From: Flavobacterium fluviale
GTDB lineage: Bacteria > Bacteroidota > Bacteroidia > Flavobacteriales > Flavobacteriaceae
Direction of reading: 5' to 3'
Length of the DNA: 64,000 bases
Assembly: GCF_003312915.1 (NCBI RefSeq)
Contig: NZ_CP030261.1
Coordinates: forward strand, 1,922,001-1,986,000
Every line of letters begins with the position of its first letter. Position 1 is the first letter of the stretch. Below, piece after piece: positions 19,862-28,659 of the stretch. A model generated the notes under the pieces. It was not told the DNA's origin. It was given only the letters and a program-made list of their open reading frames with translations, and did no database searches. The position numbers and the translations under genes were made by a program.

Positions 19862-20935
19862 ATGCTTGATTATTTAATCGTCGGATCTGGACTGGCTGGA
19901 ATTTCTTTCGCCGAAATTGCACTTAAAAACAATAAAACTATTTTGGTTTTGGATAATAAATCCCAGAATTCATCACGAGTGGCGGGTGGTTTATATAATC
20001 CTGTTATTTTAAAGCGTTTTAGCGAGGTTTGGAAAGCACAAGAGCAGCTAGCTTTGATGAATGAGTTTTACGATCAGATTGAAGATAAATTAAAAGAGAA
20101 ATTCAATTTTAAAATGCCGGTTCTCAGAAAGTTCTTTTCAATCGAAGAACAAAACAACTGGTTTGCTGCTTCTGATAAAATAAACTTGGCACCTTTCCTG
20201 TCTACCAAATTAATTACTACGAAATATAATAGTATTGATTCTCCCTTTGATTATGGAGAGGTTTTACATACAGGTTATGTTAAGACTGCTTTATTATTAG
20301 ATAGTTATAGAGAATATTTGCTTCAGAATAATTTGCTCATAGACGATTCTTTTCACAGCAGTTTCTTGGAGTTTTTGGAATCTGGAATTCAGTATAAAAA
20401 TATCAAAGCACGTCATATTATTTTTGCAGAAGGTTTCGGAATGCATAAAAATCCTTATTTTAATTATCTGCCTCTCGATGGTACCAAAGGCGAATTATTT
20501 ATTATAAGAGCGCCAAAGTTAAACATTGATGTAATTGTAAATACCAGTGTTTTTATTTTGCCGCTTGGTGGAAATTTGTTCAAAGTTGGAGCAACTTACA
20601 ATTGGAAGGATAAAACAGACACGCCTACAGAAGAAGGTAAACAAGAACTTTTAGACCGCATCAAAGAAATTATAACCTGCGATTTTGAAATAATAAAGCA
20701 CTTTGGCGGTGTACGTCCAACAGTTTCGGATAGGAGACCACTTTTGGGAACTCATGAAGTTTATAAGTCACTCCATATTCTAAACGGACTAGGGACACGT
20801 GGCGTAATGCTGGGTCCGGCAATGGCCAAAGCTTTATACGATCATATCGAAAACAATATTCCCTTAGACCGCGAAGCAGATATTAAGCGATTCCACAAAA
20901 GATATTTAAAAAGTATTATTTCCGACCGGCATTAG
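19862..20935 (+). CDS. FAD-dependent oxidoreductase (DAO family)
   Basis: A 357-residue flavoprotein of the D-amino-acid-oxidase/glycine-oxidase type. The N-terminal dinucleotide-binding motif is LDYLIVGSGLAGISFAEIAL, followed by the acidic residue of the second strand (VLDNKSQ). A C-terminal VRPTVSDRRPLLGTHE and NGLGTRGVMLGPAMAKALYDHI complete the FAD site. The ATG at 19862 is preferred; an in-frame TTG lies 6 bp earlier. The substrate is unknown. It follows the gldO terminator, and its 3 prime end overlaps the convergent DUF983 gene by 20 bp. Confidence 0.87.
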   Translation: MLDYLIVGSGLAGISFAEIALKNNKTILVLDNKSQNSSRVAGGLYNPVILKRFSEVWKAQEQLALMNEFYDQIEDKLKEKFNFKMPVLRKFFSIEEQNNWFAASDKINLAPFLSTKLITTKYNSIDSPFDYGEVLHTGYVKTALLLDSYREYLLQNNLLIDDSFHSSFLEFLESGIQYKNIKARHIIFAEGFGMHKNPYFNYLPLDGTKGELFIIRAPKLNIDVIVNTSVFILPLGGNLFKVGATYNWKDKTDTPTEEGKQELLDRIKEIITCDFEIIKHFGGVRPTVSDRRPLLGTHEVYKSLHILNGLGTRGVMLGPAMAKALYDHIENNIPLDREADIKRFHKRYLKSIISDRH

Positions 20936-21299
20936 GATCATAAGAAACAAACATATTTATATATAAGTTTCTGGAAAGGCGCAGTACAAAAGGAAATAAA
21001 ACCACTAAAGTCAAAATAATTGCTACAAAAGATTGTTCGATTGTTGCTCCAAAAAAGACAAAAGAAACAATAAAAGCTGCAATTCCTACCCCCACATTTA
21101 ATCCGTAACTTACATACATTGCGCCATAAAAAAATGAAGGTTCAATTTGGTATTTAAAACCGCAATGACCGCAATTCTCATTCATCTTTAAAACTTTAGT
21201 TAAATGAAGCGGATTCTTGTCTTCATACATGCTTTCATTTTGGCATTTTGGACAACTTCCAGTTACAATACTATTTAGCTTTGATCCTTTTTTCAACAT
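20916..21299 (-). CDS. DUF983 zinc-ribbon membrane protein
   Basis: A 127-residue protein. Residues 16-47 hold a zinc-ribbon of two CxxC pairs (CPKCQNESMY and CGHCGFKY). Two transmembrane helices follow at about 65-85 and 87-107. This arrangement is the DUF983 family, small bacterial membrane proteins of unknown role. Its stop region overlaps the end of the oxidoreductase gene on the other strand. No partner gene indicates a process. Confidence 0.85.
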   Translation of the reverse strand: MLKKGSKLNSIVTGSCPKCQNESMYEDKNPLHLTKVLKMNENCGHCGFKYQIEPSFFYGAMYVSYGLNVGVGIAAFIVSFVFFGATIEQSFVAIILTLVVLFPFVLRLSRNLYINMFVSYDPNAGRK

Positions 21300-21613
21300 T
21301 TTTATTATTATTATTGAGTGTAAAATGACGGTTCAATTGAAGATTAATGAGGTATTAAAATTCTTTATTTATTCACCATTTATTAAAATGTAAAGATAGT
21401 TAATATGATTGTCTTTTTTTACTTTTCGTTGCTGGATCATTTAAATGCTCTTTTTGATGATTTGCAAGTATAAAATAAAGTTTTTTTAATTATGATATAA
21501 AATTATTCTGTTTTTGTTGATAAATATTTTCATTTTTACGGAATCCCTCATTATTCAATGGTCTTCTTTTTTGTATTATTGTACAGGTTAATTTTTTAAT
21601 ATAAAATATTATA
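21300..21613. other. Intergenic region upstream of the Ter island
   Basis: This 314-bp AT-rich gap separates the divergent DUF983 gene and the first terD-like gene, so it must carry promoters for both. No exact TAnnTTTG box, operator-like palindrome or terminator was recognised. Short frames in it look like noise. Confidence 0.5.
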
Positions 21614-22189
21614 ATGGCAATAAATTTACAAAAAGGGCAAAAAATTGATATCGGATTGTCTAATATTACTGTTGGTTTAGGTTGGGATCCTAATGAGGGC
21701 ACAGGACATGATTTTGATCTAGATGCGTCGGCAATAATGATAAATGCAAATCGAAAACTTTTAGGAGAGAGCTATTTTGTCTTTTATAATAATTTATCAT
21801 CTCCAGACGGTGCTTTACTGCATACGGGTGATGATCCTACAGGAGGAAATAGTGACGGTGACGATGATGAGGCTATAAAAGTGGACTTAAGTAAAATTGA
21901 CCCAGCTGTAGAAGAAATTCTTTTTGTAGTTACAATTGAGGATTTTGAACGCAGAAAACAAAATTTTGGACAAGTTAGGAATTCATATATCAGAATTGTT
22001 GATGATTCTAACGGGCAGGAAATTGCTAAGTATGAGCTGGGAGAAGATTTTTCTATAGAAACAGGTGTTGAATTTGGAAGATTGTATAAAAGAAATGGCA
22101 ATTGGAAATTTGAAGCTTCTGGAATTGGTTACAGAGCCGATTTAAGTTATTTTCTAGAAAAATATTATTCTGGAGAAATAATAAAATAA
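21614..22189 (+). CDS. TerD-family stress protein, copy 1
   Basis: A 191-residue TerD/CABP-fold protein and the first gene of the Ter island. Markers are the N-terminus MAINLQKGQKIDIGLSN, TVGLGWDPN, FDLDASAIMINAN, HTGDDPTG, a Ca-binding acidic loop SDGDDDEAIKVDLSKID, RKQNFGQVRNSYIRI and YELGEDFSIETGVEFGRLYKR. TerD proteins bind calcium through two acidic sites and associate with the inner face of the membrane. This copy carries a longer C-terminus (DLSYFLEKYYSGEIIK) than copies 2 and 4. Confidence 0.92.
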   Translation: MAINLQKGQKIDIGLSNITVGLGWDPNEGTGHDFDLDASAIMINANRKLLGESYFVFYNNLSSPDGALLHTGDDPTGGNSDGDDDEAIKVDLSKIDPAVEEILFVVTIEDFERRKQNFGQVRNSYIRIVDDSNGQEIAKYELGEDFSIETGVEFGRLYKRNGNWKFEASGIGYRADLSYFLEKYYSGEIIK

Positions 22190-22208
22190 CTAAAAGTTTC
22201 GCCTTTGT

Positions 22209-22240
22209 AAAAAAGTAATTTCGACGAGAATTACTTTATG
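22209..22240 (+). promoter_or_regulatory. Hairpin in the gap after TerD copy 1
   Basis: AAAGTAATT (22212-22220) pairs with AATTACTTT (22229-22237) around an 8-base loop. The following stretch is only weakly T-rich, so it may be an attenuator or mRNA-processing hairpin rather than a full terminator. It lies in the 74-bp gap, the second largest in the island. Confidence 0.4.
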
Positions 22241-22263
22241 ATTTTAATTTTAAACGCAGACTT

Positions 22264-22929
22264 TTGAAAATAAATTATGAAAATTACAGCCATCTTTCGT
22301 TTGATTTGTGGCTTACATTAATAAAATCGCATCCAGAATTTAAGCAGAAAAGAAATTTATTGTTTAGAGATTTTTTTGAGATTGAACATGGAATCGAGAA
22401 AGTAAATGAAGTGATTCGATATTACGATGTTTTATGCAATAATATTAATGAAAAAACCGGATTAAATATAGATACGTACGAAATTTATTACTTAATTTTG
22501 AGCGCTCTTAATGTTGATTTAAATAAAAATGGAACAGATCGCTTTCTACAATTCTATGGTCATACAGAAGAATTGTTCTTAGAATATAAACCGGTTTTAA
22601 TTTATTCTGACATCGAAAAAGTATTCAAAAAAGTAACAGATGAAGGGAAGTCTATAAATATTTTAAGTAACACAGCATTCATTAAAGGAAATACTTTGCG
22701 AAAAGTACTAGAATATTATAACCTGGCAGAATATTTTAAGTTTCAGATTTATTCTGATGAAGTAGGATTTTCAAAGCCAAATACTGAAATTTTTCAGTTA
22801 GTATTTGACGAAGTAAGTAAATATAAAACCATAGAAAAAAAAGATGTTTTGCATGTTGGTGATAATAGTATTGCTGATTATGATGGAGCCACAAAATTTG
22901 GTTTTAACGCACATCTATTAAAAATATAA
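22264..22929 (+). CDS. HAD-superfamily hydrolase in Ter island
   Basis: A 221-residue haloacid-dehalogenase-type hydrolase. Motif I is FDLWLTL with the nucleophile Asp, and Trp replaces the usual second Asp. Motif II is ILSNTAF, the motif III lysine lies in GFSKPNTEIFQLVF and motif IV in HVGDNSIADYDGA. The alpha-helical cap lies between motifs I and II. The start is TTG at 22264; no in-frame ATG fits before motif I. HAD enzymes are recurring partners of TerD genes in the proposed nucleoside-like metabolite pathway. The next gene begins 2 bp later. Confidence 0.85.
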   Translation: MKINYENYSHLSFDLWLTLIKSHPEFKQKRNLLFRDFFEIEHGIEKVNEVIRYYDVLCNNINEKTGLNIDTYEIYYLILSALNVDLNKNGTDRFLQFYGHTEELFLEYKPVLIYSDIEKVFKKVTDEGKSINILSNTAFIKGNTLRKVLEYYNLAEYFKFQIYSDEVGFSKPNTEIFQLVFDEVSKYKTIEKKDVLHVGDNSIADYDGATKFGFNAHLLKI

Positions 22930-22931
22930 AA

Positions 22932-23738
22932 GTGAATAAAAGTTACAGTTTACATAAAATTACTGATGAAAAAATCTGTCCTTTTAAAGAAGCAGAATAC
23001 AGCAGATTTAAGTTTGGAGATAAGTTTTATGCAGAGAAATTTGCTGAAGACCTCTTCGACGGCTTTGTTGATCAACACAGAGATTTAATTTTATCTGATA
23101 GAGAAATAGTTATTCTGCCGAGTCCTTATTTATCCATTCCAACAGCATCCAACTTTTTATGCTACTATTTTAAAAAAGAGCTGAATAGTTTTTTGTTTAA
23201 AAATGGAAAAAAAGCTTGTATTGAATCTAAGATTTACAGAAACCAAACCTATGTAACAGATTACGGAAATTTAGATTTTGAACAAAGAGTAAAATTAATA
23301 TCGAATGATACCTATTATATCGATCGTAATTTTATTGAAGGCAAATTATGCATTTTTGTAGATGACATTAAAATAACAGGAAGTCATGAGCATACTGTCA
23401 ATAAAATATTAAATCAATACGAAGTACAAGGCGATTTTCTGTTTGTTTATTATGCAGAATTAGTCAATAAAGAGGTTCATCCAAAAATAGAAAATCATTA
23501 CAATTATTTTGCTGTAAAAAACGTAGAAGATATTGTGTCTATTGTAAACAGCGAAGATTTTCAATACAATACAAGAATTGTAAAGTACATATTAAGTCTC
23601 GAAAATAAGCAGTTTGCGTACTTAATATCGAACATTTCCAGAAAAAAAAGCAATGAGTTATTTCATCTCGCAATAAGTAATAATTATCATCACATTTTAG
23701 AATACAAAAACAATATTAACGTAATAAAAATAGATTAG
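22932..23738 (+). CDS. Phosphoribosyltransferase-like protein in Ter island
   Basis: A 268-residue soluble protein starting with GTG. The segment LCIFVDDIKITGSHEHTVNKIL (about residues 138-159) resembles the PRPP-binding loop of type I phosphoribosyltransferases (hydrophobic stretch, DD, xxxTG), and IVILPSPYLSIPTASNF resembles the earlier strand-loop. PRTase-like proteins are known members of Ter gene clusters. The loop lacks the usual final Thr after TG, so activity is not certain. It is flanked by the HAD gene (2 bp) and a terD copy (3 bp), so these are surely co-expressed. Confidence 0.7.
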   Translation: MNKSYSLHKITDEKICPFKEAEYSRFKFGDKFYAEKFAEDLFDGFVDQHRDLILSDREIVILPSPYLSIPTASNFLCYYFKKELNSFLFKNGKKACIESKIYRNQTYVTDYGNLDFEQRVKLISNDTYYIDRNFIEGKLCIFVDDIKITGSHEHTVNKILNQYEVQGDFLFVYYAELVNKEVHPKIENHYNYFAVKNVEDIVSIVNSEDFQYNTRIVKYILSLENKQFAYLISNISRKKSNELFHLAISNNYHHILEYKNNINVIKID

Positions 23739-23741
23739 ATT

Positions 23742-24296
23742 ATGGCCATTAATTTGCAGAAAGGACAAAGAGAAAATATTAATGCACCAAAATTTACCAT
23801 TGGTTTAGGATGGGATACAAACATTAGCAGCACAGGTACTAGTTTCGATCTTGATGCCTCAGCTTTTATTGTAGGTGCAAATGGAAAAATATTATCTGAT
23901 GCTCATTTTATCTTTTATAATAATCTAAAAGCTCCAGACGAATCGGTTATTCATACAGGAGATAATTTAACAGGAGATGGAGATGGAGATGATGAACAAA
24001 TCAAAATCGATCTAACTAAAATTGACAGTGCTGTAAAAGAAATCTGTATCGTTGTTACTATTCATGATGCTCAAGACAGAAAACAGAATTTTGGACAAGT
24101 GCGTAATTCATTCATTCGTATTGTAGATGATTCTAATAATACTGAAATGGTTAAGTATGAATTAGAAGAGGATTTCTCAATTGAAACTGCAGTTGAATTT
24201 GGAAGAATTTACAATAAAGACGGACAATGGAAATTTGAAGCAATGGGTGTGGGAATGAAAGGCGGATTAGAGGATTATTTAAATAAATATAACTAA
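23742..24296 (+). CDS. TerD-family stress protein, copy 2
   Basis: A 184-residue TerD protein with MAINLQKGQRENINAPKFTIGLGWD, SFDLDASAFIVGANGKI, HTGDNLTGDGDGDDEQIKIDL and RKQNFGQVRNSFIRI. Both acidic calcium sites look intact. It is very close to copy 4 (27002), sharing the C-terminus MKGGL(E/Q)DYLNKYN. It starts 3 bp after the PRTase-like gene and ends 3 bp before the next terD. Confidence 0.93.
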   Translation: MAINLQKGQRENINAPKFTIGLGWDTNISSTGTSFDLDASAFIVGANGKILSDAHFIFYNNLKAPDESVIHTGDNLTGDGDGDDEQIKIDLTKIDSAVKEICIVVTIHDAQDRKQNFGQVRNSFIRIVDDSNNTEMVKYELEEDFSIETAVEFGRIYNKDGQWKFEAMGVGMKGGLEDYLNKYN

Positions 24297-24299
24297 GAT

Positions 24300-24908
24300 A
24301 TGGCAATTAATTTAGAAAAAGGACAACGTATTAATCTTGAAAAAAGTAACGGTTCAAAGCTGGTAAACATCTGTGTTGGTGTGAATTGGGGAGCAATCGA
24401 AAAAAAAGGATTTTTTGGCAGTAAAAAAGAAGCAGTAGATTTAGATGCAAGCTGTGCCGTTTACGATGACAAAAAAAATCATATTGATTCGGTAAACTTT
24501 AGAAAATTAATTTCTAGTGACCGTGCTATTAAACATAGCGGGGACGATTTAACGGGAGATTTAAATGGTGATGACGGATTAGATAATGAAGTTATTACGT
24601 TAGATTTTTCTCAATTAACACCTGCTGCAAGTTATGTTGCGTTTTTTATAAATAGTTTTAGAGGCCAGGATTTTAAAGATATTCCTTTTGCATCTATTAG
24701 AATTTACGAAGGAACTCCAACGAGGGTAAGTCAAGAATTTGCTCGTTATGATATTGCAAACGATGCTTCTTTTGCAGGAAATGTATCGATGGTTTTAGGC
24801 GTTTTTTATAAAAGAAACGACGAATGGAAATTTAACGCAGTTGGAGTACCAACAAACGATAAAAAACTAGAACAAACTATTGTTACGATTCAAGAGAATC
24901 ACCTATAA
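24300..24908 (+). CDS. TerD-family protein, long subtype, copy 3
   Basis: A 202-residue divergent TerD protein. It begins MAINLEKGQRINLEKSNGSKLVNICVGVNWGA, contains KEAVDLDASCAVYDD and SGDDLTGDLNGDDGLDNEVITLDF, then RIYEGTPTRVSQEFARYDI. The NWGAIEKKGFFG segment and the extended acidic loop mark a subtype, closer to TerZ/TerA-like variants, distinct from copies 1, 2 and 4. It pairs with copy 5 (27575). Its end is 4 bp before the telA start, implying translational coupling. Confidence 0.9.
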   Translation: MAINLEKGQRINLEKSNGSKLVNICVGVNWGAIEKKGFFGSKKEAVDLDASCAVYDDKKNHIDSVNFRKLISSDRAIKHSGDDLTGDLNGDDGLDNEVITLDFSQLTPAASYVAFFINSFRGQDFKDIPFASIRIYEGTPTRVSQEFARYDIANDASFAGNVSMVLGVFYKRNDEWKFNAVGVPTNDKKLEQTIVTIQENHL

Positions 24909-24912
24909 AATC

Positions 24913-25998
24913 ATGGAAAACCAATTAGTTACTCAGGAGAATTCTGCTTTAATTGATAAAGATGGAAATGTGAACTTGGCTTCAATTACAGAAGCAGAAG
25001 TAAACAGCTATAAAAGCATTTCAAATCAATTAAATGAAAATGATGCCAATTCAATCTTGAATTATGGTGCAGAAATTCAAAATTCTATAGCTAAACAAAG
25101 TGATAATTTCTTAACGAATGTAAGAACTTACAATTCAGGAGAAGTAGGCTCTTTGATTAATGATTTATTGACAGAATTAAATTATGTAGATGTTGATCAA
25201 TTAGATCAAGGTCCGTTTAAAAGATTTTTGTCAAAAATTCCATTGCTTAATAAGTTTATTATAGATGTAAAAAAATTATTCCAAGAATACGACAGAATTA
25301 CTGTAAACATTGATAAAATCAGTAATAAAGTTAAGGCAGGAATGATTAATTCTGTAAAAGACAACAGTGCTCTTCAAACAATGTTTGATGGGAATGTGAA
25401 TCTTATTAAAGAAATGGAAAAACACATCATTGCAGGACAAATTCGTTTTAAAGAATTGAACGAAGAACTTGCAGTAATGGAAGGTAATAGTGCACAATAT
25501 CAGGATTATCAAATTTCTGATAAAAGAACTTTCATTAATCGTCTAGACAAGCGTCTTGCCGATATGAAAATTGTACGTTTTATTATGCTTCAGTCTTTAG
25601 CGCAAATTAGAGTTGTACAAAATAACAATACCTCTATTGCCGAAAAAGCACAGTCTATCCTGACGACAACAATGCCAGTTTGGAAAAATCAGCTGACATT
25701 GGCGGTTGCTTTACAGAGACAAAAGCAAAATATTGAAGTACAAAGAAGAGTGTCAGAAACGACAAATACTATTTTACAGAAAAATGCAGAAATGCTGAAA
25801 CAAAACAGTATTGAGGTTGCTAAAGAAAACGAGAATACTATCGTTTCTCTCGAAACTCTTAAAATGACGACGAAATCTTTGATTGATACTTTGACAGAAG
25901 TAAAACAAATTCACGAGCAGGGTACAGAAACCAGAAGACAGCTTGATGCTGGTTTACAAAGTCTTGAACAAGAATTGAAAAAAGGTGTTATAAGCTAA
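24913..25998 (+). CDS. telA: Toxic-anion resistance protein TelA
   Basis: A 361-residue, strongly helical TelA-family protein, associated with tellurite resistance in Ter operons. Typical stretches are LLTELNYVDVDQL, FKRFLSKIPLLNKFIIDVKKLFQEYDRITVNIDKI and a long C-terminal coiled-coil. The start chosen is ATG 24913 (MENQLVTQENS), 4 bp after the stop of the preceding terD; an open extension 33 bp further upstream overlaps that gene. No membrane segment is seen. Function in metal stress is known genetically but not biochemically. Confidence 0.9.
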   Translation: MENQLVTQENSALIDKDGNVNLASITEAEVNSYKSISNQLNENDANSILNYGAEIQNSIAKQSDNFLTNVRTYNSGEVGSLINDLLTELNYVDVDQLDQGPFKRFLSKIPLLNKFIIDVKKLFQEYDRITVNIDKISNKVKAGMINSVKDNSALQTMFDGNVNLIKEMEKHIIAGQIRFKELNEELAVMEGNSAQYQDYQISDKRTFINRLDKRLADMKIVRFIMLQSLAQIRVVQNNNTSIAEKAQSILTTTMPVWKNQLTLAVALQRQKQNIEVQRRVSETTNTILQKNAEMLKQNSIEVAKENENTIVSLETLKMTTKSLIDTLTEVKQIHEQGTETRRQLDAGLQSLEQELKKGVIS

Positions 25999-26027
25999 AT
26001 ATAAGAGTAAAATATTTGTAAAAACTA

Positions 26028-26993
26028 ATGCAGGAGGAAGAGGAAAGATATCTTCAAATAATAAAAGAAAGCAACAGAAAGCTTGTGATTTTAGAATTGT
26101 TATCCAATTTCTTTAATCACAAGGATCTTGTTGGAGTATTGGTAAGGACAAAAATCATTCACACACTCTTTCAAAACAATAGAATACTGGATATTAATAA
26201 ACTGGAATTATTTCATATTCAGTATACAAATAGTCTTATTGATTTATTTCAAAAAATTAAAAAATCAAAAGAACAGCAGTACGTTTTAATTTCGGATGAG
26301 ATTTATATTAATGATGATATTCTGTCGAAATTAAAATTAGAGATGGGAGAGACAAAGCTGGCAAAACAAATGCAGCTGCACGCTCAGAATATGTCAAAAA
26401 AGATACAAGAACTCTATCAGTTATTCGTAACAGAAAATGATGTTTTTTTTAATTGGAATGATTTATTAACATTCTCTCAAAGTGTTCAGGCTGAGTATTA
26501 CAGAGAAATAACAATTGATCAGTACGAAAAGCTTTCGCAGTTTAATAAAAGCGTTTACGAAAATGAATATGCTAAATTCGAAAGGAAACTTTTAGGACGT
26601 TTAAATATCCTGAATTTTAAAATTAAGTTTTCCTGCGGTTTAGTTTGTAATAATGAAATTATTGAGGTTTATGAGTTTAGGGATTCTAATGATAAGTTTG
26701 TTTTTGTAGCAAACGAAAAAGCATTTTATTTTCTAAATGAAGAAGCAGTTAAAGGAATCGATATTTCAAAAAATGATTCTTCTAAAAAAACAATTGTAAA
26801 AAGCCTTAAAAATAAAAATGCTGAGTTGAAAAATGAGCTTAGCACAATAAAAACAACTCTGCCCGAAAGTGTGCTGGAGGTGTTAAATGAATATCTTGAA
26901 AAAATTTCGTCTGTAGATTTTCTGGATGAATTACAGAATGTTGATGAACAGACCAATATTTTAAAAACAATGTTGAATATTAATATTAATTAA
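26028..26993 (+). CDS. Ter-island protein of unknown function (321 aa)
   Basis: Not recognised as any known family. The protein is soluble-looking, with helical, Lys/Glu-rich stretches at both ends. Residues 1-130 are helical; residues about 190-245 look like beta-strands (INFKIKFSCGL-like, EVYEFRDSNDKFVFVANEKAFYFL); the last 70 residues could form a coiled coil. It lies 29 bp after telA and 8 bp before a terD copy, so it belongs to the operon. A role as a scaffold or partner of TelA or TerD is only a guess. Confidence 0.7.
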   Translation: MQEEEERYLQIIKESNRKLVILELLSNFFNHKDLVGVLVRTKIIHTLFQNNRILDINKLELFHIQYTNSLIDLFQKIKKSKEQQYVLISDEIYINDDILSKLKLEMGETKLAKQMQLHAQNMSKKIQELYQLFVTENDVFFNWNDLLTFSQSVQAEYYREITIDQYEKLSQFNKSVYENEYAKFERKLLGRLNILNFKIKFSCGLVCNNEIIEVYEFRDSNDKFVFVANEKAFYFLNEEAVKGIDISKNDSSKKTIVKSLKNKNAELKNELSTIKTTLPESVLEVLNEYLEKISSVDFLDELQNVDEQTNILKTMLNININ

Positions 26994-27001
26994 ACAATAA
27001 A

Positions 27002-27553
27002 ATGGCAATTAATTTAGAGAAAGGACAAAGACAAAGTATCGATGCTCCAAAATTTACTGTAGGATTAGGATGGGATAGTAATTCAAGCAGCACAGGGTCA
27101 AGTTTTGATTTGGATGCTTCAGTTTTTTTAGTTGGTGCAAATGGAAAAATTCCAAATGACAATCATTTTATTTATTACAATAATTTAAAATCTCCAGATC
27201 AGGCAGTTACTCACGCAGGTGACAATTTAACGGGAGATGGCGACGGCGACGATGAAAAAATTTACATCGACTTGTCTAAAATTTCTCCAGACGTTTATGA
27301 AATCTGTTTTGTGGTTACAATTCATCATGCAGATACAAAAAGACAAAACTTCGGTCAAATCAGAAATTCATTTATCAGAATTTTGGATCAGTCTAATGTA
27401 GAGTTGGTTAAGTATGAACTTGATGAAGATTTTTCTATAGAAACGGCGGTTGAATTTGGAAGAATTTACAAAAGAAATGACGAATGGAAATTTGAAGCTG
27501 TTGGTATCGGAATGAAAGGCGGTTTACAAGATTACTTAAATAAATATAATTAA
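27002..27553 (+). CDS. TerD-family stress protein, copy 4
   Basis: A 183-residue TerD protein almost parallel to copy 2: SIDAPKFTVGLGWDSNSS, SFDLDASVFLVGANGKI, HAGDNLTGDGDGDDEKIYIDL, KRQNFGQIRNSFIRI, GMKGGLQDYLNKYN. The acidic sites are intact. Differences from copy 2 are scattered, as expected for an older duplication. It is followed after 21 bp by the long-subtype copy 5, repeating the order seen at copies 2 and 3. Confidence 0.93.
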   Translation: MAINLEKGQRQSIDAPKFTVGLGWDSNSSSTGSSFDLDASVFLVGANGKIPNDNHFIYYNNLKSPDQAVTHAGDNLTGDGDGDDEKIYIDLSKISPDVYEICFVVTIHHADTKRQNFGQIRNSFIRILDQSNVELVKYELDEDFSIETAVEFGRIYKRNDEWKFEAVGIGMKGGLQDYLNKYN

Positions 27554-27574
27554 TTTAAAAAACATTAACTCAAA

Positions 27575-28234
27575 ATGGCAATTAACTTAACCAAAGGTCA
27601 AAAAATTGATTTAAGAAAAACGAGTGGGGAAACTTTAACAAACTTCTGTGTTGGAGTAAATTGGGGAGCAATCGAAACGAAAGGCTTTTTAGGATTATCA
27701 AAAAATGTAGTAGATATCGATTTAGATTTAAGCTGCGTATTGATCGATGATCAAAATAAACTTTGCGATCACTTATATTCTCCTTTGTATAGAGTGGAAG
27801 TTTTACAACAATTTGGTTTACCAAAAGGTAAATTAGTTAGTGTTGACGGAGCTTTAAAGCATACTGGTGATGATCTTGCAGGAGATACTGGCGGGGATGA
27901 CGGATTAGATAATGAAATTATCACAGTTGACCTTTCTAAAGTTGATGCAAAAGTGAATCAAATATTTTTCTTTTTGAATAATGCAGGAAAAGAAGATTTT
28001 TCTCAAATTCCATATGCAAAAATCAGAATGTATGAAGGAACTCCAACAAGAGTAGTTTCTGAATTTGCTTCGTATAATGTAGCCGCAGACCGTCAATACG
28101 TAAATAAGCGTTCAATCATTATGGGGAAATTGTACAAACGTAACGGAGAATGGAAATTCAGTGCAATTGGTGATCCAACAGATGATACGTTTTTAGGACA
28201 AACTATTCACAAAATCGTTCAGTCTTACCTATAA
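27575..28234 (+). CDS. TerD-family protein, long subtype, copy 5
   Basis: A 219-residue long-subtype TerD protein, paralogous to copy 3: KGQKIDLRKTSGETLTNFCVGVNWGAIETKGFLG, DIDLDLSCVLIDD, TGDDLAGDTGGDDGLDNEIITVDLSK, RMYEGTPTRVVSEFASYNV. An insertion of about 17 residues (SPLYRVEVLQQFGLPKG) after the first acidic motif is absent from copy 3. The stop TAA overlaps the next ATG (TAATG), so the next gene is translationally coupled. Confidence 0.9.
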   Translation: MAINLTKGQKIDLRKTSGETLTNFCVGVNWGAIETKGFLGLSKNVVDIDLDLSCVLIDDQNKLCDHLYSPLYRVEVLQQFGLPKGKLVSVDGALKHTGDDLAGDTGGDDGLDNEIITVDLSKVDAKVNQIFFFLNNAGKEDFSQIPYAKIRMYEGTPTRVVSEFASYNVAADRQYVNKRSIIMGKLYKRNGEWKFSAIGDPTDDTFLGQTIHKIVQSYL

Positions 28235-28647
28235 TGCAAATCAAAAATATCGAAGGACTAAGAGTTTCTCAGGTAAGAGACCTAGTCGATCAAGGCGGGA
28301 AGTTTGTGATCTTTCCGTACACCATTTCATTTGTTATAATGACTTTAAAAAGAAGCTCTGATATCTATTTTATCAGACCTGATGAAAATACTTTCAAGTA
28401 TTCTTATGGATATGTTTTATTAAATTTCTTTATCGGATGGTGGGGATTTCCATGGGGACCAATTTATACAATTGGCTCATTTTATCATCATATAGTAGGA
28501 GGTAAAGACCTTACTCAATTAGTAATGAGTGAATTGATACAAAATGATCCTGAAGCTAATACAAGTACTTATAATATTGGTGGAGTTGAAAGCTCTAATC
28601 AGGCTAGTAATGCCTCTGAAACACCAACTTATAATATCCCTGTTTAA
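28234..28647 (+). CDS. Small membrane protein coupled to TerD copy 5
   Basis: A 137-residue protein whose ATG overlaps the stop of the preceding terD gene. Residues about 23-42 (KFVIFPYTISFVIMTL) and 65-88 (YGYVLLNFFIGWWGFPWGPIYTIGSFY) are hydrophobic and likely membrane helices, with an unusual Trp/Gly/Pro-rich turn. The C-terminal 35 residues are polar and probably disordered. The family is not recognised with confidence. Coupling to TerD suggests a membrane anchor or partner for it, which is inference. Confidence 0.7.
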   Translation: MQIKNIEGLRVSQVRDLVDQGGKFVIFPYTISFVIMTLKRSSDIYFIRPDENTFKYSYGYVLLNFFIGWWGFPWGPIYTIGSFYHHIVGGKDLTQLVMSELIQNDPEANTSTYNIGGVESSNQASNASETPTYNIPV

Positions 28648-28659
28648 ATAAATTATACC

